A stretch of 26,900 bases of DNA from Candidatus Uhrbacteria bacterium (GCA_016206235.1 JACQRZ010000052.1:1-26900); one strand, 5' to 3'. Counted from the stretch's first letter, positions 1-8,187 are shown. The notes: generated by a model from the sequence alone, not told the origin. Numbers and translations are program-made.

Positions 1-17
1 TGTATGAGGTATATACT

Positions 18-1805
18 ATGAAAGTTGATGAAATTAAAACATGCCAAAATTGCAAACACGATTTTCAGATCGAGCCGGAAGATTTTGCGTTTTACGAAAA
101 AATGAAAGTACCACCGCCGATGTGGTGTCCAAAGTGTCGTCTCCAGAGGCGCATGCTTTTTAGCAACGAGCGTACTCTGTATCGTTCGAAATGCGGGCTT
201 TGCAAAAAAGATATTATTACGATGTATCATTCTGATTCGCCGTTTCCCGTGTACTGCAAGAGTTGCTGGTGGTCGGATAATTGGGATGAAACAAGTTTCG
301 GCGCTGAGTATGATTTTTCTAAAACTTTTTTTCAGCAGTTTGCCGAGCTTAAGAAAAAAGTGCCGCGCCTCAACCTTGTGCAAGAGGGAAATATGGAAGG
401 AAGTGAATACTGTAATCGCGCGACGAACAATAAAAATTGCTATCTTTGTTTCCGTTCTACAAATAATGAGGAGTGCCTTTACTCGCATCCGATAGTCGAG
501 TCGCGTGATTGTGTTGATTGTCTTGCGGTGTCGCAATGTGAGCGCGCATACAGATGCATAGATTGTTTTAAATGCTATAACGTACAATTCTGTCAAGAAT
601 CACAAAATTGTACCGACTCGACATTTCTTTACGATTGCCGAGATTGTTCGAATTGTTTTGGATGCGTGAATTTGCGCAGTAAGCAGTACTATATTTTCAA
701 CGAGCCATATTCAAAAGAGGAGTACTTTAAGAAGCTGGAAGAGTATTCCCTGAAAAGCCATTCGCGGCTTACAGACTTGCAAAAAGATTTTATAGAATTT
801 GCGTCGAAATGTATCCGTCCCTCTCTCACATCAACACGGAGTGAAGACGTATCGGGTAACTGGCTGCAGGATTGTAAAAACGTTGAGGAGTCATTCATGT
901 GCCGCAATGTTGAGAATGGAAAATATTTGTACTGGATTATTGAGGCAAAAGATTGCATGGACTATTTCCACTTCGGGAGGGGATGCGATTTGGTCTATGA
1001 AACGGCAAATTGCGGACTGAACTGTTCGCGCATGTGTTTTGACAATGAGACGTTTATGAATTGCTCAAATCTTCAATACTGCGATGCATGCTTTTCGTCC
1101 TCAGATTCTTTTGGCTGTGTTGGTATGCGCCGAGGTAGAAAGTATTGTGTTCTAAACAAGGAGTATTCAGCGAGTGAATATTCTGAGCTGGTTGAGAAAA
1201 TAAAAAAGCATATGGATGAGATGCCATATGTCGATGGCAATGGGAGACGATTTGGATACGGAGAATTTTTTCCGCCAGAACTTTCGCCAGTCGCATACAA
1301 TGAAACAGTTGCGCAAGAATTTTTTCCACTCATAAAAGAAACGGCACTCTTGGCAGGATATCGCTGGCGCGACGCAGAAGAAAAAAATTCAACTATCACA
1401 TTATCGCATGGCCAGATTCCTGATTCCATAGATGATGTTTCTGACAATATTCTTTCTGCCGTCATCGGATGTGGCCACGACGGGACCTGCAATGAACAAT
1501 GTACGCGCGCATTCAAGCTCACGAAACAAGAGCTGGCATTTTACAAAAAGTCGGGAATTGCGATACCGCGCCTCTGTCCGAATTGTCGGCACTATCAGCG
1601 TTTTTCATCACGCCCCTCATCGGTTGTTATATATCATCGTCAGTGCCAATGCGCAGGCACACACTCAGAAAGTGGAAAGTATACAAATGCCGCACAACAT
1701 GCTCATGCTGGCGCTTCGTGTCTCAACACATTTGAGACGGTCTATTCTCCGGAGTCACGCGCGGATATCTATTGCAATGAATGCTATCAGGTAGAGGTTG
1801 TATAA
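18..1805 (+). CDS. Cysteine-rich multi-zinc-ribbon protein, copy 1 of 4
   Basis: 595 aa, function unknown. The N-terminus has two likely zinc ribbons: C9/C12 with C37/C40 (CPKCR), then C59/C62 with C80/C83 (CKSCWWSD). The middle (about residues 130-365) is a ladder of NC, DC and SC pairs. It contains two copies of an FGCV-N/G-LR...Y-I/V-x-N...YS..EY motif, at about 214 and 365. The C-terminus repeats the ribbon pattern from C491 and C495 (AFKLTKQELAFYKKSG then CPNCR), ending in CNECY. No signal peptide or membrane segment is visible, so it is probably cytosolic. I recall similar proteins from Patescibacteria, where some carry an unhelpful CaiB/BaiF label; nothing here resembles a CoA-transferase. 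The start is chosen because the paralogues also begin a few residues before the first CxxC. A reading frame ending TGA at 19-21 overlaps the ATG, so another gene may lie directly upstream. The array arrangement is secure; the role is not. Confidence 0.85.
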   Translation: MKVDEIKTCQNCKHDFQIEPEDFAFYEKMKVPPPMWCPKCRLQRRMLFSNERTLYRSKCGLCKKDIITMYHSDSPFPVYCKSCWWSDNWDETSFGAEYDFSKTFFQQFAELKKKVPRLNLVQEGNMEGSEYCNRATNNKNCYLCFRSTNNEECLYSHPIVESRDCVDCLAVSQCERAYRCIDCFKCYNVQFCQESQNCTDSTFLYDCRDCSNCFGCVNLRSKQYYIFNEPYSKEEYFKKLEEYSLKSHSRLTDLQKDFIEFASKCIRPSLTSTRSEDVSGNWLQDCKNVEESFMCRNVENGKYLYWIIEAKDCMDYFHFGRGCDLVYETANCGLNCSRMCFDNETFMNCSNLQYCDACFSSSDSFGCVGMRRGRKYCVLNKEYSASEYSELVEKIKKHMDEMPYVDGNGRRFGYGEFFPPELSPVAYNETVAQEFFPLIKETALLAGYRWRDAEEKNSTITLSHGQIPDSIDDVSDNILSAVIGCGHDGTCNEQCTRAFKLTKQELAFYKKSGIAIPRLCPNCRHYQRFSSRPSSVVIYHRQCQCAGTHSESGKYTNAAQHAHAGASCLNTFETVYSPESRADIYCNECYQVEVV

Positions 1806-1841
1806 ATTCAAAATTGAACCAATACTAATAATTAAAGATCA

Positions 1842-3590
1842 ATGACAACAGAAAAACGAACATGCCAAAACTGCAAAAAGGACTTTCAGATCGAGCCCGA
1901 GGATTTTGTGTTTTACGATAAAATTAAAGTGTCGGCTCCGACGTTTTGTCCGGAGTGCCGTTTGATGCGTCGGTTGGCATGGAGAAATGAGCGTTCACTT
2001 CATGCGAGAGTATGCGACAAATGCGGCAAGCCAATGATCTCGGTATTTTCTCCCGAGACGGGATTAACTGTTTACTGTCAACCATGCTGGTGGTCAGACT
2101 CTTGGGATCCAATGGATTATGGCGTTGAGTATGATCCTCAAAAGCCATTTATACTACAAGTCGTTGAGCTTTTTCGGAACGTTCCAGTTATGGGGCTCTT
2201 TTCCTTGTATCCTACGCTGATCAACTCTGAATACACTAATATGGTCGGCAGTCTTAAAGACTGCTATCTCCTTACGTACAGCGACTATAACGAAAATTGC
2301 TCTTATGGAGCATCAATTATTCATAGCAAAGATTGCTTTGATAATCTCATGCTTGAAAATTGCGAGCTTTGCTATGAAAGTATTAATTGTAGAAATTGTT
2401 ATAAAACATGGTATTCGCTCGATTGCCAAAACTGTCAAAACGTCTTTTTTTCACGTAACTGTGTTGATTGCACGAACTGTTTCGGTTGTGTCAACCTTCG
2501 CAATAAAAACTATTGCTTTTTTAATGAACAACTTACAAAAGATGAGTACGAAAGGAAAGTCGGCGAGCTATCGCTTGAGTCACAAAAAAATATTCACGCA
2601 ATTCAAAAAAACGTTGAAAAGGTATGGAATAATTTTCCTCAAAAATATATTCACTCAAAGCACAGCGAACATATTTCAGGGGATTACATTTATAATTCAA
2701 AAGATACTTTTAACTCATATTTGGTTGAGGATGCGGAGAACTGCAAGTATTGTTCCTTTGTCACACCAGGAGGCCTTAAAGATTCTTATGACTTTACAAA
2801 TTATGGCGCAAAAGCAGAATTGCTGTATGAGGCTCTTCAGGTTGGTGATCAGACATTTCGAATCGCATACAGTTGGTTTGTTATCAGTAGCGCTTACAAC
2901 ATAGAGTATTCAATGTTTATTGTTGGGTCGCATGATCTTTTTGGATCAGTTGGTTTACGCAAAAAAGAATATTGCATACTTAATAAACAATATTCCAAGA
3001 ATGAGTATGGAGCGCTCAAGAAAGCTATTATTGAGGATATGGGCAAAAATCCCTACCGTGATTCGAGAGGAAGAGAATATCGATATGGTGAATTTTTTCC
3101 GATCGAGTTAAGTCCATTTAGTTATAACGAGACGGCGCTAGAGTACTATCCATTAGCAGAAAATAAAGCGAAAAATCTTGGATACAAGTGGTTTGATTTT
3201 AGGGCAAAAGATATAGCAAATACCAGTCATAGTTATTCACTTCCAGAAAATATACATGATACTGACGAGAAAGCGACACAATATGCCTTGAAATGCTCTC
3301 ATGCTGGAATGTGCAATGAACCATGTTCCGGTGCGTTTAAAATAACATCGCGCGAACTGAAGTTTCATAAAGATCATGGACTTGCCCTAGCTCAGCTCTG
3401 TCCAAGTTGCAGACATTATAGACGAGCGGAGTTTAGAAATAAGCCCCAACTTTATACGCGCAAGTGTGTATGTCATTCAAAAGATCATGGCCACAGTGAA
3501 AAATGTGCTGTTGTCTTTGAAACCACCTACGCACCTGACCGGCCGGAGATTGTCTATTGTGAAACGTGTTATCAAAAAGAGGTAGTATAG
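1842..3590 (+). CDS. Cysteine-rich multi-zinc-ribbon protein, copy 2 of 4
   Basis: 582 aa, paralogous to the flanking copies along its whole length. It has N-terminal ribbons (CQNCKKDFQIEPEDF, CPECR, then CDKCGK and CQPCWWSD). A dense ladder follows (NCELCYESINCRNCYK and onward to CTNCFGCVNLRNKNY). The second FGSVGLRKKEYCILNKQYS block has Ser in place of the first Cys. The motif YGEFFPIELSPFSYNET leads into the C-terminal ribbon (FKITSRELKFHKDHG, CPSCR, CETCYQ). A C-terminal CVCHSKDHGHSEKC insert adds possible metal ligands. It starts 36 bp after copy 1 with no Shine-Dalgarno sequence, so it is probably co-transcribed. Function unknown; a structural or nucleic-acid-binding role is a guess from zinc ribbons alone. 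Confidence 0.85.
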   Translation: MTTEKRTCQNCKKDFQIEPEDFVFYDKIKVSAPTFCPECRLMRRLAWRNERSLHARVCDKCGKPMISVFSPETGLTVYCQPCWWSDSWDPMDYGVEYDPQKPFILQVVELFRNVPVMGLFSLYPTLINSEYTNMVGSLKDCYLLTYSDYNENCSYGASIIHSKDCFDNLMLENCELCYESINCRNCYKTWYSLDCQNCQNVFFSRNCVDCTNCFGCVNLRNKNYCFFNEQLTKDEYERKVGELSLESQKNIHAIQKNVEKVWNNFPQKYIHSKHSEHISGDYIYNSKDTFNSYLVEDAENCKYCSFVTPGGLKDSYDFTNYGAKAELLYEALQVGDQTFRIAYSWFVISSAYNIEYSMFIVGSHDLFGSVGLRKKEYCILNKQYSKNEYGALKKAIIEDMGKNPYRDSRGREYRYGEFFPIELSPFSYNETALEYYPLAENKAKNLGYKWFDFRAKDIANTSHSYSLPENIHDTDEKATQYALKCSHAGMCNEPCSGAFKITSRELKFHKDHGLALAQLCPSCRHYRRAEFRNKPQLYTRKCVCHSKDHGHSEKCAVVFETTYAPDRPEIVYCETCYQKEVV

Positions 3591-3604
3591 CAGGTTTTTG
3601 GTAT

Positions 3605-3633
3605 TTGACACGTGATAGTCAAGGAAGTAAACT
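3605..3633 (+). promoter_or_regulatory. Promoter of hicBA with overlapping inverted repeat
   Basis: Consensus -35 TTGACA (3605-3610), a 17-bp spacer and -10 TAAACT (3628-3633). An inverted repeat TTGAC (3605-3609) / GTCAA (3618-3622) overlaps the -35 and could be an operator, as expected for an autoregulated toxin-antitoxin operon. AGGAG (3634-3638) lies only 3 nt before the ATG, and the predicted transcript start would fall at or after it, so how translation starts is unclear. Confidence 0.55.
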
Positions 3634-3641
3634 AGGAGCGT

Positions 3642-3866
3642 ATGAAAAATATCATTCAATTTAAAATATACAAAGGCGAATCACAGTATATTGGCGAAAG
3701 CATCGATCTTCCGATTGTTACTCAAGGCAAAACACTTGATGAGACAGTGCAGAATATTAAAGAGGCAGTTGAGCTGCATCTTCAGGATGAAGATATGGCT
3801 CAGTATGAACTTTCACGCCAGCCAGCTCTTCTGGTAAACTTTGAAGTCGATCGCCTTTATGGGTAA
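3642..3866 (+). CDS. hicB: HicB-family antitoxin, short form
   Basis: 74 aa. It matches the HicB N-terminal fold: a strand with IQFKIYKGESQYIGESIDLP, then TQGKTLDETVQNIKEAVELHLQDED, the typical G-x-T-x-x-E-A helix. HicB neutralises the HicA mRNA interferase. Many HicB proteins carry a C-terminal ribbon-helix-helix or HTH domain that represses the operon; this one ends straight after the partial RNase-H-like domain, so it has no visible DNA-binding domain. The antitoxin gene precedes the toxin gene, the reverse of the E. coli hicAB order. The coding ends overlap by 8 nt, implying translational coupling. The pair sits between cysteine-rich copies 2 and 3 with its own promoter, as if inserted there. 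Confidence 0.8.
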   Translation: MKNIIQFKIYKGESQYIGESIDLPIVTQGKTLDETVQNIKEAVELHLQDEDMAQYELSRQPALLVNFEVDRLYG

Positions 3867-4104
3867 ATTGAAAGTGCTTGCAGGCCGCGATGTCGTTGGT
3901 ATTCTCAGCGGTTTTGGTTTTCATATGGCTTCCCAAAAAGGAAGCCATATTAAATTAGTCCGTCTCCTTGATTCAGGTGAGCGGCAGATTCTTACTATTC
4001 CGCTTCACAACGAACTCGATCGCGGCACGCTTAAAGCTATCATTCGACAAGCTTCTCGCTACATATCAGAAGAGATGCTCAAGTCGCATTTTTATGAAGA
4101 ATAA
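3859..4104 (+). CDS. hicA: HicA-family mRNA interferase toxin
   Basis: 81 aa from ATG 3859. HicA toxins are small dsRBD-like proteins that cut mRNA independently of the ribosome. The visible hallmarks are an N-terminal GRDVVGILSGFGF helix, then QKGSHIKLVR with the catalytic His at residue 30, then IPLHNELDRGTLKAIIRQA, the conserved H-x-E-L-x-x-G-T-L segment. A longer reading from 3841 is possible, but the ATG at 3859 overlapping the hicB stop gives the family length and a normal coupled arrangement. The key residues look intact, so the toxin is probably active. It ends 13 bp before cysteine-rich copy 3. Confidence 0.85.
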   Translation: MGKLKVLAGRDVVGILSGFGFHMASQKGSHIKLVRLLDSGERQILTIPLHNELDRGTLKAIIRQASRYISEEMLKSHFYEE

Positions 4105-4117
4105 CGTCCAATAACAT

Positions 4118-5821
4118 GTGACGGAAACAAGGAATTGCCAAAATTGCAAACAAGATTTCCGCATTGAGCCGGAGGATTTTGCGTTTTATGAAAAAATAAA
4201 GGTACCTGCGCCGACGTTTTGTCCGCAATGTCGACTTGTTCGACGGCTAGCCTGGCTTAAGGGATTTCGTTTGTATAAGCGCGCATGCGATCTTTGCAAG
4301 AAAGAAAAAATTTCAATGTATCGTCCAGAGGCGCCGTATACCATCTATTGCAATGACTGTTGGTGGTCGGACAAATGGGACCCATGCGATTATGCCCGCG
4401 ATTATGATTTTTCAAAAGCCTTTTTTCAGCAATTCGATGAGCTGTTGCATAGAGTTCCATTGCGCGGCATTGCGATTGATACCATGTCTGGCGAGTTGTC
4501 GCCCTACACTAACCATGTTGGTTTTTCAAAGGGCTGCTATCTCATCTTTTTTTCTGGGTATAACGAAGATTCTGAAGTCGGTTTCTATCTTACGCGAAAC
4601 AAATCAGTCCTTGACTGCAGTGTGATCATGGAGTGCGAAAATTGCTATGACAGCATGAATGGTTTTCAAAACTATCAAGTGCACGGATCTCGTGGAAATG
4701 TTCGAGGTTCAACCGATTGTTACTTTATAAAAGATTCGGCACATGTTGCGTATTGTTTTGGGTCGGCAAACCTGAACAATAAAAAGTATGTTTTTTTCAA
4801 CGAGCAGTTGTCAAAAGAAGATTACGAAAGGCGGATGAGCGAAATAGATCTCGGTTCCTATAAAACATATCAGGAAATGAAGGCGCGTTCAGAGAAGGTT
4901 TGGAAGAACTCAGTTCCGCGACCCTATCATGAGCTGAATTCAGAAAGCTCAACAGGCAACTATTTTTTTCAATGTAAAAATTGTACAGAGTGTTATGATT
5001 GTGCCGGATGTGAAGACTCGAAATATCTTTTACTTATCAAAGGAGGGCCGGTAAGAGACTGCTACGATTATGGCGATTGGGGAGATGGCGCAGAGAGAGT
5101 GTATGAGGGAATAACGGTCGGCGGCGGCGTGATGGACGTTAGATTTAGCCAAGATATTATTCATGGCAGTAATAATATGGAGTATTCTAAAAGTTGCATG
5201 ACCAGTTCCAACCTTTTTGGCTGTGTGAGTCTTCGGAGTAAGGACTATTATATTTTTAATAAAAAATATCCTAAAGAAGAATTTGAGGAGCTTCGGAAAA
5301 AAATTATTGATCACATGATGAGTAGTCCCTACATTGATGCTCAAGGAAAGAGCTATCAGTATGGTGAGTTTTTCCCTATGCAGCTTTCGCCGCATGAGTA
5401 CAATGATACATTCGCACACATGTTCAGCCCGCTTTCCAAAGAGGAGGCTTCTCGGAAAGAGTTGAAATGGATCGACGACGCATTGCTCGAGTATGCAACA
5501 ACCAAGAAAGCGCATGAGCTTCCTGACCACATCCGCGATGCGAGCGATGCAATTCTTCAAGACGTAATTCAATGCGAAATATGCCCTCGTGGATATCGAG
5601 TATCAAAACAAGAGCTGAACTTCTTACGAAAACATAACCTTCCATTACCGCGCCAGTGTCCATTTTGCAGAATTGAAGCAAAGGTACAACAGTGGGTTTT
5701 ACAGATGACGCTCGTCGATCGTACGTGCGATAAATGTGGAAATGAATTGAGAACACATTATACAAAGGAAGACGCGCCCGTTATGTATTGCAAAGAATGC
5801 TACTTGGAAGCATTTGTATGA
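4118..5821 (+). CDS. Cysteine-rich multi-zinc-ribbon protein, copy 3 of 4
   Basis: 567 aa from a GTG start; the ATG overlapping it is followed at once by a stop, and the GTG gives the family N-terminus (TETRNCQNCKQDFRIEPEDF). The N-terminal ribbons (CPQCR, CDLCKK, CNDCWWSD) and C-terminal ribbons (CEICPRGYRVSKQELNF, CPFCR, CDKCGNE, CKECY) are intact. The central ladder has lost many cysteines: the first FGCVNLR block reads FGSANLNNKKY, while the second keeps FGCVSLRSKDYYIFNKKYP. This is the most diverged ladder of the four, while the end domains remain conserved. The stop overlaps the next start (ATGA), so copies 3 and 4 are translationally coupled. Confidence 0.85.
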   Translation: MTETRNCQNCKQDFRIEPEDFAFYEKIKVPAPTFCPQCRLVRRLAWLKGFRLYKRACDLCKKEKISMYRPEAPYTIYCNDCWWSDKWDPCDYARDYDFSKAFFQQFDELLHRVPLRGIAIDTMSGELSPYTNHVGFSKGCYLIFFSGYNEDSEVGFYLTRNKSVLDCSVIMECENCYDSMNGFQNYQVHGSRGNVRGSTDCYFIKDSAHVAYCFGSANLNNKKYVFFNEQLSKEDYERRMSEIDLGSYKTYQEMKARSEKVWKNSVPRPYHELNSESSTGNYFFQCKNCTECYDCAGCEDSKYLLLIKGGPVRDCYDYGDWGDGAERVYEGITVGGGVMDVRFSQDIIHGSNNMEYSKSCMTSSNLFGCVSLRSKDYYIFNKKYPKEEFEELRKKIIDHMMSSPYIDAQGKSYQYGEFFPMQLSPHEYNDTFAHMFSPLSKEEASRKELKWIDDALLEYATTKKAHELPDHIRDASDAILQDVIQCEICPRGYRVSKQELNFLRKHNLPLPRQCPFCRIEAKVQQWVLQMTLVDRTCDKCGNELRTHYTKEDAPVMYCKECYLEAFV

Positions 5822-7482
5822 CAGAAACAAGAAATTGCATGAATTGCAAAGTTACTTTTCAGATTTTTCCTGAAGATTTTTCTTTTTACCAAAAGATAAA
5901 AGCGCCGCCACCGACGTGGTGTCCAGAGTGCCGTAACATGCGTCGCTGCGCACAGAGAAATGAGAGAGTGCTCTATATGCGCGCTTGCGATCTGTGCAAA
6001 AAACAAACACTCTCAACATATCATACGGACGTCTCTTTTCCGGTCTATTGTCCTTCTTGTTGGTGGTCAGATAATTGGGATGCAATGTCTTTTGGGCGCG
6101 ACTTTGATTTCTCGCGTTCATTTTTCGAACAGTTTAATGAATTATCGTTGGCAGTTCCGCATGTGGCACTTAATGTATCTGAAATGGAAAACAGCGATTA
6201 CTGCCAATATGCGATAGGATTAAAAGATTCCTACTTGGCCATTTGCAGCTATTTTGGGCAAGGTTTGCTCTACACCTATTGGATCGGCTGGTCAGAAGAT
6301 CTTGTTGATTCTAATTTCGTTCTGCATTCCAAACTGTGCTATGAGTCTCAGGATGTGCAAAAAAGTTACGGCTGTCGATATGTTTACAACTCGCAAAACA
6401 TGACAGATTCGGAATATTGCTTTACATGTTCTGATTTGAATAATTGTTTTATGTGCGTCAACCTTCGGCATAAATCGTACTGTATCAAAAATACTCAATA
6501 TACAAAGGAAGAGTATGAGCGTGAAATGCAGAAGTACGACAGAGGATCTTATAGATCGTCCGAAGATATAAAGAAGGAGTTTTGGAATTTTGTTGTATCA
6601 CATCCATTAAAATATGCATTCGTATATAAATCAGAAAACTGCTTAGGTGATTTTATTAGAGACTGCAAGGATGTGTATTGGGGTTTTGATGTTTTTGGCA
6701 ACGAGCGTGGACGTTATGTCTATGACTCTGGTGGTCCGAGCAAAGACTGCATGGATTTTTTACAGTTCGGTATCGACTGTGAGCTTGGTTACGAGGGTCA
6801 TGATGGGGGGTGGTCGTATAACGCTCACTTTGTGAATAGCGTCGGTTATCTCACTGACTGCAAATACGTAATGTCATCGCGAAACTGCCAGGACTGTTTT
6901 GGATGTTTTGGTTTACAGAAAAAGCAGTACTGTATTTTGAATACACAATATGCCAAAGATGACTACGAGAAGTTAAAATCACAAATTATCGAACACATGC
7001 GTACAACAGGGGAGTATGGCGAGTTCTTTCCGATTCATCATTCGCCGTATGGCTATAACGAAACGGTAGCGCAGCAGTGGTATCCAAAAAAACACGGGGA
7101 GATGCTCGTCAATGGCTGGAAATGGCAGGAAAATCTTCCAGGTAAATATAATTCACCAACAATTGATTGGAAGGATGTCCCCGACAACATCAGAGACGTA
7201 CCAGAGGACACTATCAAAAACATCTTCGCTTGCCTTAAATGCAGCAAAAACTATAAAATAATTAAGACCGAGTTTGCATTTTACAAAGTGCGTACTATTC
7301 CTCTCCCGCGACTCTGTCCTGATTGCAGATTCGCAGAACGCATCGCACATCGCAACCCGCGTACACTCTACCACCGCACTTGCATGAAGTCGGGATGCGC
7401 AAACGAGTTCGAAACCACCTACGCGCCTGATAGGCCAGAGACAGTTTATTGCGGAAGTTGTTATCAGGCTGAGGTTATATAA
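5818..7482 (+). CDS. Cysteine-rich multi-zinc-ribbon protein, copy 4 of 4
   Basis: 554 aa from ATG 5818, which overlaps the copy 3 stop by 4 nt (ATGA). An upstream start at 5788 is in frame, but 5818 restores the MTETRNC family N-terminus. The layout matches the paralogues: ribbons CMNCKVTFQIFPEDF, CPECR, CDLCKK, CPSCWWSD; ladder with CFMCVNLRHKSYCIKNTQYT and CFGCFGLQKKQYCILNTQYA; YGEFFPIHHSPYGYNETVAQ; C-terminal ribbon FACLKCSKNYKIIKTEFAFY, CPDCR, FETTYAPDRPETVYCGSCY. It lacks the roughly 10-residue segment between the second YS..EY block and YGEFFP that the other copies have. The stop overlaps the NUDIX start by one base (TAATG). Function unknown. Confidence 0.85.
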   Translation: MTETRNCMNCKVTFQIFPEDFSFYQKIKAPPPTWCPECRNMRRCAQRNERVLYMRACDLCKKQTLSTYHTDVSFPVYCPSCWWSDNWDAMSFGRDFDFSRSFFEQFNELSLAVPHVALNVSEMENSDYCQYAIGLKDSYLAICSYFGQGLLYTYWIGWSEDLVDSNFVLHSKLCYESQDVQKSYGCRYVYNSQNMTDSEYCFTCSDLNNCFMCVNLRHKSYCIKNTQYTKEEYEREMQKYDRGSYRSSEDIKKEFWNFVVSHPLKYAFVYKSENCLGDFIRDCKDVYWGFDVFGNERGRYVYDSGGPSKDCMDFLQFGIDCELGYEGHDGGWSYNAHFVNSVGYLTDCKYVMSSRNCQDCFGCFGLQKKQYCILNTQYAKDDYEKLKSQIIEHMRTTGEYGEFFPIHHSPYGYNETVAQQWYPKKHGEMLVNGWKWQENLPGKYNSPTIDWKDVPDNIRDVPEDTIKNIFACLKCSKNYKIIKTEFAFYKVRTIPLPRLCPDCRFAERIAHRNPRTLYHRTCMKSGCANEFETTYAPDRPETVYCGSCYQAEVI

Positions 7483-7901
7483 TGAATATGTGTATGATTC
7501 AAAAAATTACTCAAAAAGCGCTCATTACTAATAGCGAGGGAAAAATTCTGGCGATTCGCCGTACGGAGACAGCGCCTTCTCATCCGTTGTGCTGGGACAT
7601 GCCAGGAGGCGCTTGTGAATTTGGGGAAGATCCAAAAACAGCGATGACGCGTGAGGTAAAAGAAGAGGCAGGAATCTCGTGTCCATCGTTGGTACTTTTT
7701 CATGTGGTATCTCACATCAACGGCGAAACACAGTGGATTACTTTGGGTTGGGCAGGAGCTATCAATGATCAAGACGTTTCCTTAAGTTATGAACATGACG
7801 AATTTCGGTGGGTTACTGTGCAAGAGTTTCTGGAGTTGCAATCGTGGGAAACAATCTATGAGCTCATAAAGAAAAAATTTATGGTTAACGCCAATGTCTA
7901 G
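7482..7901 (+). CDS. NUDIX hydrolase
   Basis: 139 aa. A complete Nudix box occupies residues 43-65 (G-x5-E-x7-REVKEEAGI), which binds the divalent metal and holds the catalytic glutamates. The family hydrolyses nucleoside diphosphates linked to another group, with diverse substrates; none can be assigned here. The upstream strand-loop (KALITNSEGKILAIRRTE, then WDMPGG) matches the MutT-like fold. The first ATG overlaps the stop of cysteine-rich copy 4 by one base (TAATG), suggesting coupled translation; a second ATG lies 6 nt in. Co-expression with the array suggests, but does not prove, a shared pathway. Confidence 0.88.
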   Translation: MNMCMIQKITQKALITNSEGKILAIRRTETAPSHPLCWDMPGGACEFGEDPKTAMTREVKEEAGISCPSLVLFHVVSHINGETQWITLGWAGAINDQDVSLSYEHDEFRWVTVQEFLELQSWETIYELIKKKFMVNANV

Positions 7902-8022
7902 TTCATCATTTGGAAATCAAATAACGGCAAACGCGTTTGACGCTGATGATGCAAGGGAGTTAATCAGGCGTGGCTTATCGTATGTCCAAAAAGAGACGGA
8001 GTGGATCATAGATGCGTATTAA
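7894..8022 (+). pseudogene. Possible small or truncated reading frame after NUDIX
   Basis: A 42-codon frame begins at an ATG overlapping the NUDIX end by 8 nt and ends TAA. The peptide (including ITANAFDADDARELIRRGL and TEWIIDAY) looks protein-like. Just downstream, in another frame, about 8031-8130 also reads plausibly (SEWKAGEELEKQALLECWKQ). The two halves could be one gene broken by a frameshift. No family recognised; it may be only chance. Confidence 0.25.
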
Positions 8023-8128
8023 CCATTATTTTGGATCTCGGCGCAAGCGAATGGAAAGCAGGGGAGGAACTTGAAAAGCAAGCGCTGCTCGAGTGCTGGA
8101 AGCAAGAATTTGAGTATACCATCCAAAC

Positions 8129-8166
8129 CTATAACCTAATCCGCCAGCTGGCGGACTATAACCTAA
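8129..8166. repeat. REP-like palindrome flanked by 11-bp direct repeats
   Basis: A perfect 16-bp palindrome TCCGCCAGCTGGCGGA (8140-8155) is bracketed by CTATAACCTAA at 8129-8139 and again at 8156-8166. The flanks belong to a 7-bp periodic tract (TATAACC, TAACACC, TACATCC at 8157-8177). It lies in the 320-bp stretch between the NUDIX gene and the copper block, which otherwise holds only the doubtful frames described for 7894-8130 and the promoter at 8188. The duplicated flank resembles a target-site duplication, but tandem heptamers could also produce it. Confidence 0.7.
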
Positions 8167-8187
8167 CACCTACATCCTTCCGCTTGC

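Noticed and set aside
5708..5722. Sequence like the LexA palindrome (CGATCGTACG) inside copy 3
   Set aside because: It is inside coding sequence, only partly palindromic, and not near a promoter.
5788..5817. Upstream start of cysteine-rich copy 4
   Set aside because: ATG 5818 restores the family N-terminus and gives the ATGA overlap.
18..7482. CaiB/BaiF CoA-transferase identity for the array proteins
   Set aside because: No CoA-transferase motifs are present; the proteins are built from zinc ribbons and cysteine ladders.
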